From JBCBEX01 sp038528235 (GTDB lineage Bacteria; Bacteroidota; Rhodothermia; Rhodothermales; Rubricoccaceae): a stretch of DNA of 14,719 nt. This document shows positions 1-7,970 of the stretch, one piece after another. The position numbers were made by a program, and so were the translations under genes. The stretch covers positions 1-14,719 of the forward strand of contig JBCBEX010000100.1 of assembly GCA_038528235.1 (NCBI GenBank), in the 5' to 3' direction. The notes below the pieces were generated by a model, which saw nothing but the letters and a program-made list of their open reading frames with translations, was not told the origin of the DNA and ran no database searches. Position 1 is the stretch's first letter. The number at the start of each line of letters is the position of its first letter.

Positions 1-1803
1 GCCGTCGAAGTCGACCTGGCGCAGGCGGAAGCGGTGCGCGCCGGGGGCGAGCGTGCCCGTCTCGAAGGCGTAGCGCTGCGTCGCCGTGGTGGTGCCCGCG
101 CCGTCCACGAAGCCGAGCGTCGCGAACACGTCGGCGCTGGGCGCGCGGTGCTCCACGTGGAAGCCTGCGTTGTTTGTCTCGCTCGCCGTCGCCCACGTCA
201 GCCGCGCGGCCTCGCCGGACAGGACCGCGGAGAAGACTGTCAACTCGACAGGCACCACGCCGAGGTCGAAATCGCCGACAGCGACGGCCTGCGCCGGCCC
301 GGATGCGACGGTCGTGCAGGTGAAGGTCCCGATGCCGTTGTTGAGGCACGCCTGTGCGTCCTCGCCGGGCCCCGCGTTGGCGAAGACAAGGTCGAAGTCG
401 CCATCGCCGTCGAGGTTGGCCGCCGCGACGCCGACTGAGCTGGCGGTCCCCGTGGTCAGCGACTGGCACTGGAATGTGGGCTTGAAGCAGGCGACGTTCG
501 CGCCGTCGTTGGCGAACACCACGTCGTCGTCCTGGTCGCCGTCGAGGTCCACGGCCACGATATCGTTGGAGGGGCTGGAGAAACCGAAGCCGAGGATGGA
601 GCAGGCGAAGTCGTAGGCAGGCGGTCCCTGGTTGAGGCAGATGCGGTTCTGGCCGGTGCCGAAGCCCGAGCGCGGCGTGTTCGCGATGACGAGGTCCACG
701 AGCGCGTCGAAGTTGAACGTCGTGGCGAGGATGGCGCGCGAGTCGAACACGTCGGCGGCGATGCTGCGGCAGGCGAACGTGCCGGTGCCGTCGTTGTCGC
801 AGCGGACGTTCGGCCCCGACGAGTCCGAGAATGCGAGGTCGGGGCTGCCGTCAGCGTTGAGGTCGCCCATGGTCACGTCCGACGAGGTGCCGAGCGTGCC
901 GGCGATGTCCGCGCACACGAAGGCTCCGAGGCCGTCGCCGAGGCAGCGCTGGTTGAGCGGTCCTTCGTTGGCGAGCGCAAGGTCCGCGTCGCCGTCCCCG
1001 TTGAGGTCGGCCACCGCGATCGCGTTGACGGTGGTTGCGGTGGCGCTGAGGGCCGCGCACGTGTAGCGCCCGGTGCCGTCGTTGAGGCAGACCTGCGCGG
1101 GGCCGCCCACGATGGCGTAGGCGAGGTCGGGGTCGCCGTCGCCGTTGAAGTCGCCCGTCGCCACGTCGCGCGCGGCGGTGGGGGCGGCTCTGACGTTCCT
1201 GCAGGCGAGCAGGCCCGTGCCGTCGTTGAGGCACAGCGGGTCCGGCGCGCTGAGCGTCGCGAAGGCGGCGTCGAGCGTGACGGGCGGGGCGACCGGGCCC
1301 TGGAAGTCGAACGTGACGACCATGTCCCGGCCGAAGACCGTGCCCGTGCCGAAATACAGCTCCCCGCCGGCGTAGGCCCCGCGGTCCTCGCGGATGAAGT
1401 ATGCCGAGCCGACCGTCGTCGTGGAGAAGAACACCGTGTAGACGCGCCCCGGCGATACGGGCGCGGGCGTCGTGAGCGCAATGGTGTTCGTGCCCACGCT
1501 TGGGGAGAACCGGCCCGTGCCAAGGATGGCGCCGCCGCGGCCCGCGCCGTCGTAGATCGTCACGTCGCTGGTGAGCGAGCCCTGCACGGTCCGTACCTCG
1601 ATGGTGAGATGCGTGAGCAGGCCCGTGCACGTTGCGGTGAAGCTCTGGCCAGGGTTGTCCCGCCGCGTGCTCACCTCAACGGTCGTGAACGAGCCCGGCG
1701 GCACCGTGTTGGCGACGATGGGCGAGCAGGCTTGGGCGTGGACCTCAGGAACGGCGACGCAGGCTAGGGTCAGCGCCGCCAACACGAATGAACGCAGGAG
1801 CAT
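1..1803 (-). CDS. Exported seven-repeat FG-GAP/VCBS beta-propeller protein, C-terminus cut by window edge
   Basis: The frame is open from an ATG at 1803 to base 1 (601 codons, no stop), so the C-terminus is missing. Residues 1-24 form a signal peptide (LRS, then a hydrophobic stretch ending VHAQ). Residues 26-170 look like a beta-sandwich domain I cannot name (GQSFTATCTG, DVTIYDGAG). Residues 185-500 hold seven FG-GAP/VCBS-like repeats with Asp-rich loops such as DFNGDGDPDLAYA. Each repeat carries a Cys pair, mostly CLNDGTG-x3-C, with first Cys at 191, 239, 287, 335, 389, 439 and 486, consistent with a seven-bladed propeller. From residue 517, VPVELTVFSA...WATASETNNAGF is the block that in Bacteroidota usually precedes a T9SS sorting domain; that domain probably lies outside the window. 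It follows the minus-strand gene ending at 1902 after a 98-base gap, so co-transcription is plausible. Likely secreted or surface-bound; ligand unknown. No Shine-Dalgarno precedes the start. Confidence 0.9.
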   Translation of the reverse strand, partial: MLLRSFVLAALTLACVAVPEVHAQACSPIVANTVPPGSFTTVEVSTRRDNPGQSFTATCTGLLTHLTIEVRTVQGSLTSDVTIYDGAGRGGAILGTGRFSPSVGTNTIALTTPAPVSPGRVYTVFFSTTTVGSAYFIREDRGAYAGGELYFGTGTVFGRDMVVTFDFQGPVAPPVTLDAAFATLSAPDPLCLNDGTGLLACRNVRAAPTAARDVATGDFNGDGDPDLAYAIVGGPAQVCLNDGTGRYTCAALSATATTVNAIAVADLNGDGDADLALANEGPLNQRCLGDGLGAFVCADIAGTLGTSSDVTMGDLNADGSPDLAFSDSSGPNVRCDNDGTGTFACRSIAADVFDSRAILATTFNFDALVDLVIANTPRSGFGTGQNRICLNQGPPAYDFACSILGFGFSSPSNDIVAVDLDGDQDDDVVFANDGANVACFKPTFQCQSLTTGTASSVGVAAANLDGDGDFDLVFANAGPGEDAQACLNNGIGTFTCTTVASGPAQAVAVGDFDLGVVPVELTVFSAVLSGEAARLTWATASETNNAGFHVEHRAPSADVFATLGFVDGAGTTTATQRYAFETGTLAPGAHRFRLRQVDFDG

Positions 1804-1844
1804 GGGAGGGAGGGCGGAGGGGAAAAGGAGACCGAGCGACAGAA

Positions 1845-1884
1845 CGGCCTGCCCGCAGGCACCACCTTGCTCACGAGCAGGCCG
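1845..1884 (-). terminator. Inverted repeat between the two tandem FG-GAP genes, possible weak terminator
   Basis: CGGCCTGC at 1845-1852 pairs perfectly with GCAGGCCG at 1877-1884 (8 bp, 24-base loop). A competing hairpin, CCTGC-CC-GCAGG, lies at 1848-1859. It sits just after the stop of the upstream minus-strand gene. There is no clear T-run on the minus strand, so termination is uncertain; it may only attenuate read-through into the next gene. Confidence 0.25.
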
Positions 1885-1901
1885 CTTGTCGCAGGGATTC
1901 G

Positions 1902-3455
1902 TCAGCGGACGACGGTGATGCGGTGCGTCAGGACCCCGTCGGTGCCAGTGGCGCGGAGGGCGTAGACGCCAGCGGCGAGGCCGTCTGTCGCCACGCGCAG
2001 GGAGGCCGTGCCGGAGACGAGGCCGTCGTGGAGCACGGCCACCTCGCGGCCGAGGGCGTCGTAGAGCACGACGCGGACCGTCTGGGGCATCTCCACGTCG
2101 AGGGTGAGCGTGGCGTGCGAGCGGGTCGGGTTGGGGGCGGGCGCGGAGAGCGCAAAGCCGGTCGGCGGAGCGGTCGGCTCCTCCGCGACGGACGTGCGGG
2201 TGTCGAAGAGGTAGGCCGTGCCTCGACGTGTGTCAGCGAGCGGCGCGCCCGTGAGCGCTCGCCTCCCGTCCATCGTCAGGCTGACGCCGAGTTGGTCGTT
2301 GGAGGCCGCGCCCGGCACGAAGAGCGTGTCGGCGAGGCCCCAGACCTCGCCCTGCTTTTGGAACAGGAAGACCGAGCCAGAGCGGGCCCCGCTAGCGTCG
2401 TCGCGGAGCGCGGACACGGTAGCCTGGTTCCCATCGATGGCAACCGCCTGCCCATACTCGGCGGTCAGGCTGAGGTCGGGCACGACGAGCTTCTGTTCGA
2501 GCGTCCACCGGTTGTTGCTGAACTCGTAGAGCCACGCCTCGCCCTGAACGACGCCGTTGCCAAAGGGCGCGCCGACGATGGCCCGGTCGCTATCGACAGC
2601 GACGGCGTCGCCGAACGCGAGCGCGGAGCCGGGGCTGACGAACTTCGTTTCCGGTACGGGCAAGGATTGCCCCGTGAAGGGGTCCTCGATGATCCGGTAG
2701 GTATAGACGGCCCCGGTGGGGACCCCGCCGACGACCTCGCCCGGCGCGCCCACGAGGACGCTCCGGCTGGCCGCGTCGATGGAAACGGCGGCCCCGAACG
2801 ACTGCCCCTGCGTCGGCGAGGGCGGGGTGAAGCGGCCGCGCAGCTGGAAGCTCCGGTCGCCGGTCCCCGAGTCTTCGCGATACTCGTAGAAGTAGACGGC
2901 ACCGCTCGCTAAGGCTCCGCTGTTCTCCTGCGGGGCACCGACCACCAGCAGGAAACGCTCCGAGGCAACTGCTTCGCCGAAGCCCATTGTGTCCCTTTCT
3001 GGCAGCAGCGTCTGAGACAGGGTCCAGCCGTTGTCGCCGAGCAAGTAGTGGGAGACCGCGCCCGCATCGCCGCGGCCAGGCGCGCCGACGAGCAGGCTCG
3101 GCTGCAGCACGTTGGCACCGGCGTTGACCTCGCTGAGTGCGACGCTTGCGCCGAAGAGGTCGCCTGCTGTGGGGGTGTCGAGCTGAATTAGGTCCGCGAG
3201 GGACCACGAGGTGCCGTCGTTCTGGTAGAGGAAGACCGCGCCCGCGTTGGTGACGTTGCCGAGCCGGGCAAAGCTACCCACGGCGGCGTGGTCCTGGAAG
3301 AGCGCCACGTTGCGGCCAAACTCGGTGCCGGTCTCGAAGCCGCTGCTGGGCGCGAAGACGATGGGGCTCGGCTGGGCCGCGGCGGGCACCGCGGCGCATG
3401 TGAACGCGAGCAAGAGCGCGGTGCGGGCGCGCATGCGGAGGGAAGCGAATCGCAT
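1902..3455 (-). CDS. Secreted FG-GAP (integrin-alpha-like) propeller protein with T9SS type A C-terminal sorting domain
   Basis: From ATG 3455 the product is 517 residues, stop TGA at 1904-1902. I chose this start because it gives a compact signal peptide (basic RFASLRMRAR, then TALLLAFTCAAV, then PAAAQ at about 24-28). ATGs at 3467 (521 aa) and 3434 (510 aa) are in frame and also possible; the open frame continues upstream to 3800 but that part overlaps the divergent kinase gene. The mature part is built of FG-GAP_2 repeats recognisable by FGxAVA...LVGAP...GAVYxY units (for example FGEAVASERFLLVVGAPQ, FGAAVSIDAAS, FGDAVAVDSDRAIVGAP), forming one propeller. Residues 439-517 are a canonical Por/T9SS sorting domain: PAPNPTRSHATLTL, VRVVLYDALGREVAVLHDG, GVYALRATG, ending HRITVVR. 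The family is exported through Sec and then the type IX system to the surface or medium. Function beyond adhesion or ligand binding is unknown. Confidence 0.9.
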   Translation of the reverse strand: MRFASLRMRARTALLLAFTCAAVPAAAQPSPIVFAPSSGFETGTEFGRNVALFQDHAAVGSFARLGNVTNAGAVFLYQNDGTSWSLADLIQLDTPTAGDLFGASVALSEVNAGANVLQPSLLVGAPGRGDAGAVSHYLLGDNGWTLSQTLLPERDTMGFGEAVASERFLLVVGAPQENSGALASGAVYFYEYREDSGTGDRSFQLRGRFTPPSPTQGQSFGAAVSIDAASRSVLVGAPGEVVGGVPTGAVYTYRIIEDPFTGQSLPVPETKFVSPGSALAFGDAVAVDSDRAIVGAPFGNGVVQGEAWLYEFSNNRWTLEQKLVVPDLSLTAEYGQAVAIDGNQATVSALRDDASGARSGSVFLFQKQGEVWGLADTLFVPGAASNDQLGVSLTMDGRRALTGAPLADTRRGTAYLFDTRTSVAEEPTAPPTGFALSAPAPNPTRSHATLTLDVEMPQTVRVVLYDALGREVAVLHDGLVSGTASLRVATDGLAAGVYALRATGTDGVLTHRITVVR

Positions 3456-3630
3456 GGAGGAAGACATCGGCTGGACAGGTGCGCAGGAGCCTCGACGACG
3501 CAGGGCGACCCGGAGAGCGACGAGCGGCTGGTGCGGCGGCGAGGACAGCGGCAAGGGTAGCCAGGTCCAGCGCGCGGTCCGTGGGCCCCTGGTACCATAT
3601 GTGCACGCGGGCACGGCGGTACCTTCGCCC
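3456..3630. promoter_or_regulatory. Divergent intergenic region between FG-GAP gene and histidine kinase gene
   Basis: These 175 bases must hold the promoters of both divergent genes. On the plus strand TACCTTCG at 3620-3627 resembles a Bacteroidota -7 box (TAnnTTTG) but lies only three bases before the kinase ATG, which would imply a leaderless transcript. On the minus strand TACCCTTG (3559-3552) is a weak candidate for the FG-GAP gene. I see no convincing -33 elements. The palindromic hexamer GGTACC occurs at 3591-3596 and 3619-3624. Confidence 0.3.
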
Positions 3631-6600
3631 ATGCGCTTGTTCGACGCTTTCCGCTCTTGCTTTGCCCTCGCGCTCGTGTTGCTCGTAGCCACGTCGGTGC
3701 GGGCGCAGGAGTTTGAGCGCTTCGGCATCCGCGAGGGGCTGCCGTCTGAGCTCATCAACGATGTTGCACTGGGGCCTGACGGCCTCCTGTGGATCGGCAC
3801 CGACGGTGGCCTGGCCCGCTATGACGGGCACGGCTTCACGGTCTGGCAGCATCACCCCGACGACCCCACGACGCTGCCGTCCAGCCGGATTTCTGCCGTG
3901 GTTCCGGTCACGGGTAGAGTCTGGGTCGGCACCGCTGAAGGGCTTGCCTACCTCGACCTCCAAACGGGGGCGTCGCGCCGCGTCACCGCGATGCCTACGG
4001 CGCACATCGATGACATTGTGGTCGATCCGGGCGGCACGCTCTGGGTTGGCTATCGAGGCGAGGGACTCTGGCGCTTCCACCCGGCGGAGGGCGAGGCCGA
4101 GTTCGTGCCGTTCGAGCGGGACGGCGTGGCGTATCGCGGTCGCATCATCTCCCTGGCCACCCACGATGGAGGGGTCTGGGCCGCGATGGGCAGCGCACCG
4201 GACCGAGCCCCGACCGTGTGTCGCGTTCATCCCGCGCGGCTGGCATGCGATGACGCGCGCCCGGGAGACCACTGGCGGCTGCTCGAAGACGCAGGCCAGG
4301 CCGTGCTTGTCCACACGTCGCCCGCCACGGGCGCGTCGCATCTGACGTGGCTCGCCACGGGTGAACGCTGGGCGCTGGCCCCGTCCGTGAGCGTCAAGAT
4401 CACCTTCCGGTCAATTCTGCGTACGGCTCCGGACATGGCCTGGCTGCGAACCGGGGGGGGGATGATCGCCCTACACCGCGACGGGCGGGCCTCGATGGTA
4501 CCCGTTGCACCCGAGCGTCGGGGAGGCCTCGGCGGCTACGACGCTCACGCCTTCGCCCTCGACCGCCAGGGCAACATGTGGGTGGGAACCGAGGCTGGGC
4601 TCTACTTCGCGCGCTTCGCAATGCCCACCTTCACCAGCATCCAGCACGAGCCCGGCGATCCCGCCACGTTGAGCGACGACCGCATCAACGGCCTTGCGCA
4701 AGACGCCACAGGGACGGTCTGGGTGACCACTAACAATGGGCTCAACCGGCTTGACCTGGAGACGGGACGGGTTGAGCGCCAGGACGCGACGGCACCCTGG
4801 GCCGATGGGCGGATGTACCGGGCGTTCTGGCAGGTGAGCCCGGGGCCAGACGGCGTGCTCTGGCTTGGCCTGAAGTATGGGGGGCTCGCTGTCTGGGACG
4901 GCGTCGAGCTTCGGCCGGTCCCGTCAGACATGGGGCCGATTGCGGCCGTCCGGTCGCTGCTGCACGATGGCGATGGGGGCCTCTGGAGCGGCCTCAGCGG
5001 AAGCCTGTGGCACCGCGATAGCGAGGGCACGGAGGCGCGGGTCCTACTAGCAGGACGCCTTAGCCGGTCGGGCAACGAGGTCTACCGAGATCGCCATGGC
5101 GGCGTCTGGGTAGGAACGGACACAGGTCTTTTTCGCCGTGCCGATGACGGCGTCTGGGTCCCGGTGGCCGAGCACGACCTGTGCGCACCCATCGTGTGGT
5201 CGATGGCCGAGTCGGCGAGCGACCCGGGGGCGCTCTGGGTCGGCACCGTGGGCGGCGGCCTTGCGCGCCTCGATCTCGATACCCACGAGGTTGAGTGCCT
5301 CACCGATCGCGACGGCTTGCCGACGAACTCGGTCTACGGCGTCCTCGCCGACGACTACGGCGCGCTGTGGGTGAGCACGCCCTCGGGGCTCGCGCGGGTA
5401 GACATCGAGACCCGGCGCGCCCGGACGTTCTCCTCGGCGGATGGGCTGGCAGGCGACGCGTTCAACCTGATGGCGCAGCTTCGCCTCGCCGACGGGCGGC
5501 TGGCATTTGGCGGGCAGGGCGGCCTCACGCTCGTGGACCCGAGCCAGGTCGTCCAGCGCCCGGCCCCTGAGGTCGTCATCACTGGCGTTGAGCGACAGGG
5601 GCGGCTGCTGCCCGGGACGCCGGCCCGCACGATCCAACTGCGCCACGACGGGAGCGCGTTCGGCGTGCGCTTCGCCGCGACCGACTTCCGCGCGCCGCGG
5701 AGCAACCGCTACCGCTACCGGCTCGTCGGGCTGGACAGCGACTGGCGCACCACCGACGGCGCCGCGCCGCGGGCTGCCTACGCGGGTGTGCCGCCGGGCC
5801 GCTACCGCTTCGAGGTGCTCGCTGCTGCTGCCGATACGCCCTTCTCAGGCGTGCCCGCGACGCTTGTGGTGGAAGTCGTCCCCGCGCTCTGGCAGCGACG
5901 GGCCTTTCAATTGGGCATGGCGCTGCTGGGCCTAGCGCTCGTCGGTGGAGTGGGCTGGGCGGTGCAGCGACGACGACGTCAGCACCAGGAGCGCGCCCGC
6001 GCCGAGGCCGTCGAGATCCGCCGTCGGCTGGCCGAGGCCCGCGAGCGCGAGCGCGTCCGCCTCGCCCGCGACCTCCACGACGGCCCCGTGCAGACGCTCT
6101 ACCGCGTCGGCCATGACCTTGACCGGCTCAGCAGCACAGCGAGTCGGGACGGTGGAGCCGTAGCCGTCCTCGACGAGGCCGTTGCACCCATCCGCGACCG
6201 CGTCGGCGACGTGTCGGACGAGCTGCGCCAGATGCTCGTCGAACTGCGCCCCACGCTCGCGGACCACCTCGGCCTGGGGGCTGCGCTGCGCGCTATCGCC
6301 CGCCGCGCCGAGGAGCGGTTTCCTCACCTCGACATCGCCGTCCTCGACGAGGCCCGGGCCCCAGCTACGCCAGCAGGACGGCTCGCGCTCTTCCGCATCG
6401 CGCAGGAAGCGCTCCAGAATGCCGGACGCCACGCTGGACCCGCTCGTGTCGCCCTACGCTTGCACACGGCCGAGGCCGACGAGCGAGAGTGGGTGCGCTT
6501 GACCGTGCAGGACAATGGGCGAGGCTTTGTCGTGCCCGAGCGGATGGTCGAGCTCGCCCGGACGGAGCACTTCGGGCTCGTCGGGGCTCAGGAGCGCGCT

Positions 6601-6696
6601 GAGGCAGCGGGGGGCGGGTGCTGCGTCACGTCCGCGCCAGGAGCAGGGACAAAGGTCGAGGTATGGGTGCCGGTGGGAGCGCAGGAGAACCGGTAG
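3631..6696 (+). CDS. Two-component sensor histidine kinase: Reg_prop propellers, Y_Y_Y domain, one TM helix, HisKA_3 and HATPase_c
   Basis: 1021 residues from ATG 3631. I chose this start because it opens a clear signal peptide (MRLFDAFRSC, hydrophobic core, SVRAQ at about 22-26); the open frame extends upstream without a domain. About residues 27-660 hold some 12-14 Reg_prop blades with WxGT-like cores (LLWIGTDGGLARYDG, RVWVGTAEGLAYLDL, NMWVGTEAGLYF, GVWVGTDTGLFRRAD, ALWVGTVGGGLARLD), the usual two seven-bladed periplasmic propellers. A Y_Y_Y domain (RYRYRLVGLDSDW, about 668-745) leads to one membrane helix (about 757-778), a basic signalling coiled coil (780-810) and a HisKA_3 phosphoacceptor with H816 in ARDLHDGP. 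The ATPase shows an N-box (E926, N930), D961-NGRG and a GLVGAQER segment (983-990), all intact. The kinase autophosphorylates H816 and passes phosphate to a NarL/LuxR-type response regulator, none of which is in this window. No receiver or AraC module is fused. The ligand is unknown. A nine-G run lies at 4453-4461. Confidence 0.95.
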   Translation: MRLFDAFRSCFALALVLLVATSVRAQEFERFGIREGLPSELINDVALGPDGLLWIGTDGGLARYDGHGFTVWQHHPDDPTTLPSSRISAVVPVTGRVWVGTAEGLAYLDLQTGASRRVTAMPTAHIDDIVVDPGGTLWVGYRGEGLWRFHPAEGEAEFVPFERDGVAYRGRIISLATHDGGVWAAMGSAPDRAPTVCRVHPARLACDDARPGDHWRLLEDAGQAVLVHTSPATGASHLTWLATGERWALAPSVSVKITFRSILRTAPDMAWLRTGGGMIALHRDGRASMVPVAPERRGGLGGYDAHAFALDRQGNMWVGTEAGLYFARFAMPTFTSIQHEPGDPATLSDDRINGLAQDATGTVWVTTNNGLNRLDLETGRVERQDATAPWADGRMYRAFWQVSPGPDGVLWLGLKYGGLAVWDGVELRPVPSDMGPIAAVRSLLHDGDGGLWSGLSGSLWHRDSEGTEARVLLAGRLSRSGNEVYRDRHGGVWVGTDTGLFRRADDGVWVPVAEHDLCAPIVWSMAESASDPGALWVGTVGGGLARLDLDTHEVECLTDRDGLPTNSVYGVLADDYGALWVSTPSGLARVDIETRRARTFSSADGLAGDAFNLMAQLRLADGRLAFGGQGGLTLVDPSQVVQRPAPEVVITGVERQGRLLPGTPARTIQLRHDGSAFGVRFAATDFRAPRSNRYRYRLVGLDSDWRTTDGAAPRAAYAGVPPGRYRFEVLAAAADTPFSGVPATLVVEVVPALWQRRAFQLGMALLGLALVGGVGWAVQRRRRQHQERARAEAVEIRRRLAEARERERVRLARDLHDGPVQTLYRVGHDLDRLSSTASRDGGAVAVLDEAVAPIRDRVGDVSDELRQMLVELRPTLADHLGLGAALRAIARRAEERFPHLDIAVLDEARAPATPAGRLALFRIAQEALQNAGRHAGPARVALRLHTAEADEREWVRLTVQDNGRGFVVPERMVELARTEHFGLVGAQERAEAAGGGCCVTSAPGAGTKVEVWVPVGAQENR

Positions 6697-6744
6697 GCGG
6701 TCGGCACGTCTCACCGCTCCTGCCCTGTCCAGCCCTCCGGTCGC

Positions 6745-7677
6745 ATGGCCTCTACGATTCCGAGCTATGACTCTATGGCCGCGTTCTACGCGGCCATTGG
6801 GGGGACGATGGAGCAGGTCGAGGGCTTCACCGTGCACCGGATGGAAGAGGTCCACGCCGAGGCGCCGTACGCCTCGCCGCTCTTCCGGGCGAACTACTAC
6901 TCCATCGTGCTCATCCGCACCGGCGGCGGGCACTACGTCATCGACGAGCAGACGCACCCAACCCAGGCGCGGACGATCTACTTCACCAACCCCGGCCACG
7001 TGAAGGGCTTCGGCGTGAAGGAGCTCACAACGGGGTTCGTCATCACCTTTGAAGAGGGGTTCCTCAAGCGCTACGTCCACGAGGGCGTCCTCGACGACTT
7101 CCCGTTCCTCATCGCCGAGGCGGTCCCGCCGAGCTACCTCGCCCCGGAGCACTTTCGTAGCTACGACGACCTCGCCGCACAGCTCTTGCGCGAGTACGAG
7201 GGCGCGTCGACCTACAAGTTCAAGGTGCTCGGCAGCCTGCTGGTCGTGCTCCTCCTGAAGCTGCGCGAGGACTTCTGGGACACCTACGACCCGCTTCGCG
7301 AGGCCGACGACACGACGGATGGCAGCACGCTCCTCGTACGGACGTTCAAACGCAACCTCGAAGCGCACTTCCGGGCACTCGTCGCGGGCGATGGGCTGCC
7401 GGAGGCGCGTGCGCTGCCGCAGGTGCAGGATCTCGCGGCTGCGCAGCACCTCCACCCGAGCTACTTCTCGACGGTCGTCCGCCGCAAAACGGGGCGCTCC
7501 GTCAACGCGTGGATCACCGAGAAGGCGACCGCCGAGGCGCAGGCGCTCCTCGCCCGCACCGAGTTGCCGGTGAAGCAGGTCGCCTACCGGCTCGGCTTCA
7601 AAGAGCCAGGGCACTTCTCGCGCTACTTCAAGAAGCACACGGGCCAGACGCCGACAGCCTTCCGCGCGGGAATGTGA
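6745..7677 (+). CDS. AraC/XylS-family transcriptional regulator
   Basis: 310 residues, starting at ATG 6745, 48 bases after the kinase stop; an in-frame ATG at 6775 is an alternative. The N-terminal half has the beta-rich cupin of AraC effector domains (about 50-112: NYYSIVLIRTGGGHYVIDEQ, then TIYFTNPGHVKGF). The C-terminal 100 residues are a standard tandem HTH AraC domain: first HTH around VQDLAAAQHLHPSYFSTVVRRKTG (227-250), second around VKQVAYRLGFKEPGHFSRYFKKHTG (276-300), ending PTAFRAGM. Length is typical (about 280-310). It binds DNA in the cytoplasm and usually activates nearby genes when its cupin binds a small molecule. The aldo/keto reductase 293 bases downstream on the same strand is the most likely local target, by position only. 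There is no receiver domain, so it is not an obvious output partner for the adjacent kinase, though the tight spacing allows co-transcription. Confidence 0.93.
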   Translation: MASTIPSYDSMAAFYAAIGGTMEQVEGFTVHRMEEVHAEAPYASPLFRANYYSIVLIRTGGGHYVIDEQTHPTQARTIYFTNPGHVKGFGVKELTTGFVITFEEGFLKRYVHEGVLDDFPFLIAEAVPPSYLAPEHFRSYDDLAAQLLREYEGASTYKFKVLGSLLVVLLLKLREDFWDTYDPLREADDTTDGSTLLVRTFKRNLEAHFRALVAGDGLPEARALPQVQDLAAAQHLHPSYFSTVVRRKTGRSVNAWITEKATAEAQALLARTELPVKQVAYRLGFKEPGHFSRYFKKHTGQTPTAFRAGM

Positions 7678-7970
7678 GGCATCCGTTATAGCACCCTGGT
7701 GCCGTTCTGAACTCGACTGAGAGCCGGTGGCCGACGAAGCCAATCTCTCCCGACGGAGGTGCTCTGAAGCATTGCCGAGATCCGGGATCAAGTCCGGGGT
7801 GACAAGGAAGAGATTGAGGCAGTGACAACGCTTCTGGTCTGAGAAATTGGTAGGGCCTCCTAGAATCCGTGCATGGAGGCAGCGCGGGTAAACAGGGAGA
7901 TTGAGGGCAGATCAACGGGCGCAGCGCTCCACGGCTGCCGCGCCATCCACTCCGCTCAACCGCTCCTGTC
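7678..7970. other. Intergenic region between AraC regulator and aldo/keto reductase
   Basis: About 293 bases with no supported gene. It contains a short hairpin just after the araC-type stop (GCACC-CT-GGTGC, 7691-7702), a dispersed-repeat copy (7781-7803) and a 6-bp inverted repeat GCCTCC/GGAGGC (7855-7860 and 7875-7880). It must contain the reductase promoter unless that gene is read through from upstream. I found no convincing -33/-7 pair, and no AraC-type direct repeat that I can defend. Confidence 0.5.
7781..7803. repeat. Degenerate copy of the widespread 'CCCGGATCAAGTCCGGGGTGAC' intergenic repeat
   Basis: TCCGGGATCAAGTCCGGGG followed by TGAC closely matches a palindromic repeat found between genes in many GC-rich bacteria. 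On the minus strand it reads as the recurrent spurious peptide CHPGLDPGSR. The two arms (CCGG ... CCGG) no longer pair fully, so this copy looks decayed. Assignment rests on my recollection of the motif, not on a search. Confidence 0.55.

Noticed and set aside
1788..2912. Plus-strand 374-codon open frame opposite the T9SS FG-GAP gene
   Set aside because: It is antisense to a protein with clear FG-GAP repeats and a sorting domain; low-complexity Arg/Gly/Ala sequence only.
3591..3624. Two GGTACC palindromes with GTGCAC between them as an operator
   Set aside because: Six-base palindromes recur by chance in GC-rich DNA, and there is no second copy elsewhere in the window to support a shared regulator site.
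6454..7791. Minus-strand 445-codon open frame opposite the AraC-type gene
   Set aside because: It is antisense to a gene with clear HTH motifs; Arg/Glu-rich composition and no recognisable domain are typical of antisense frames in GC-rich DNA.
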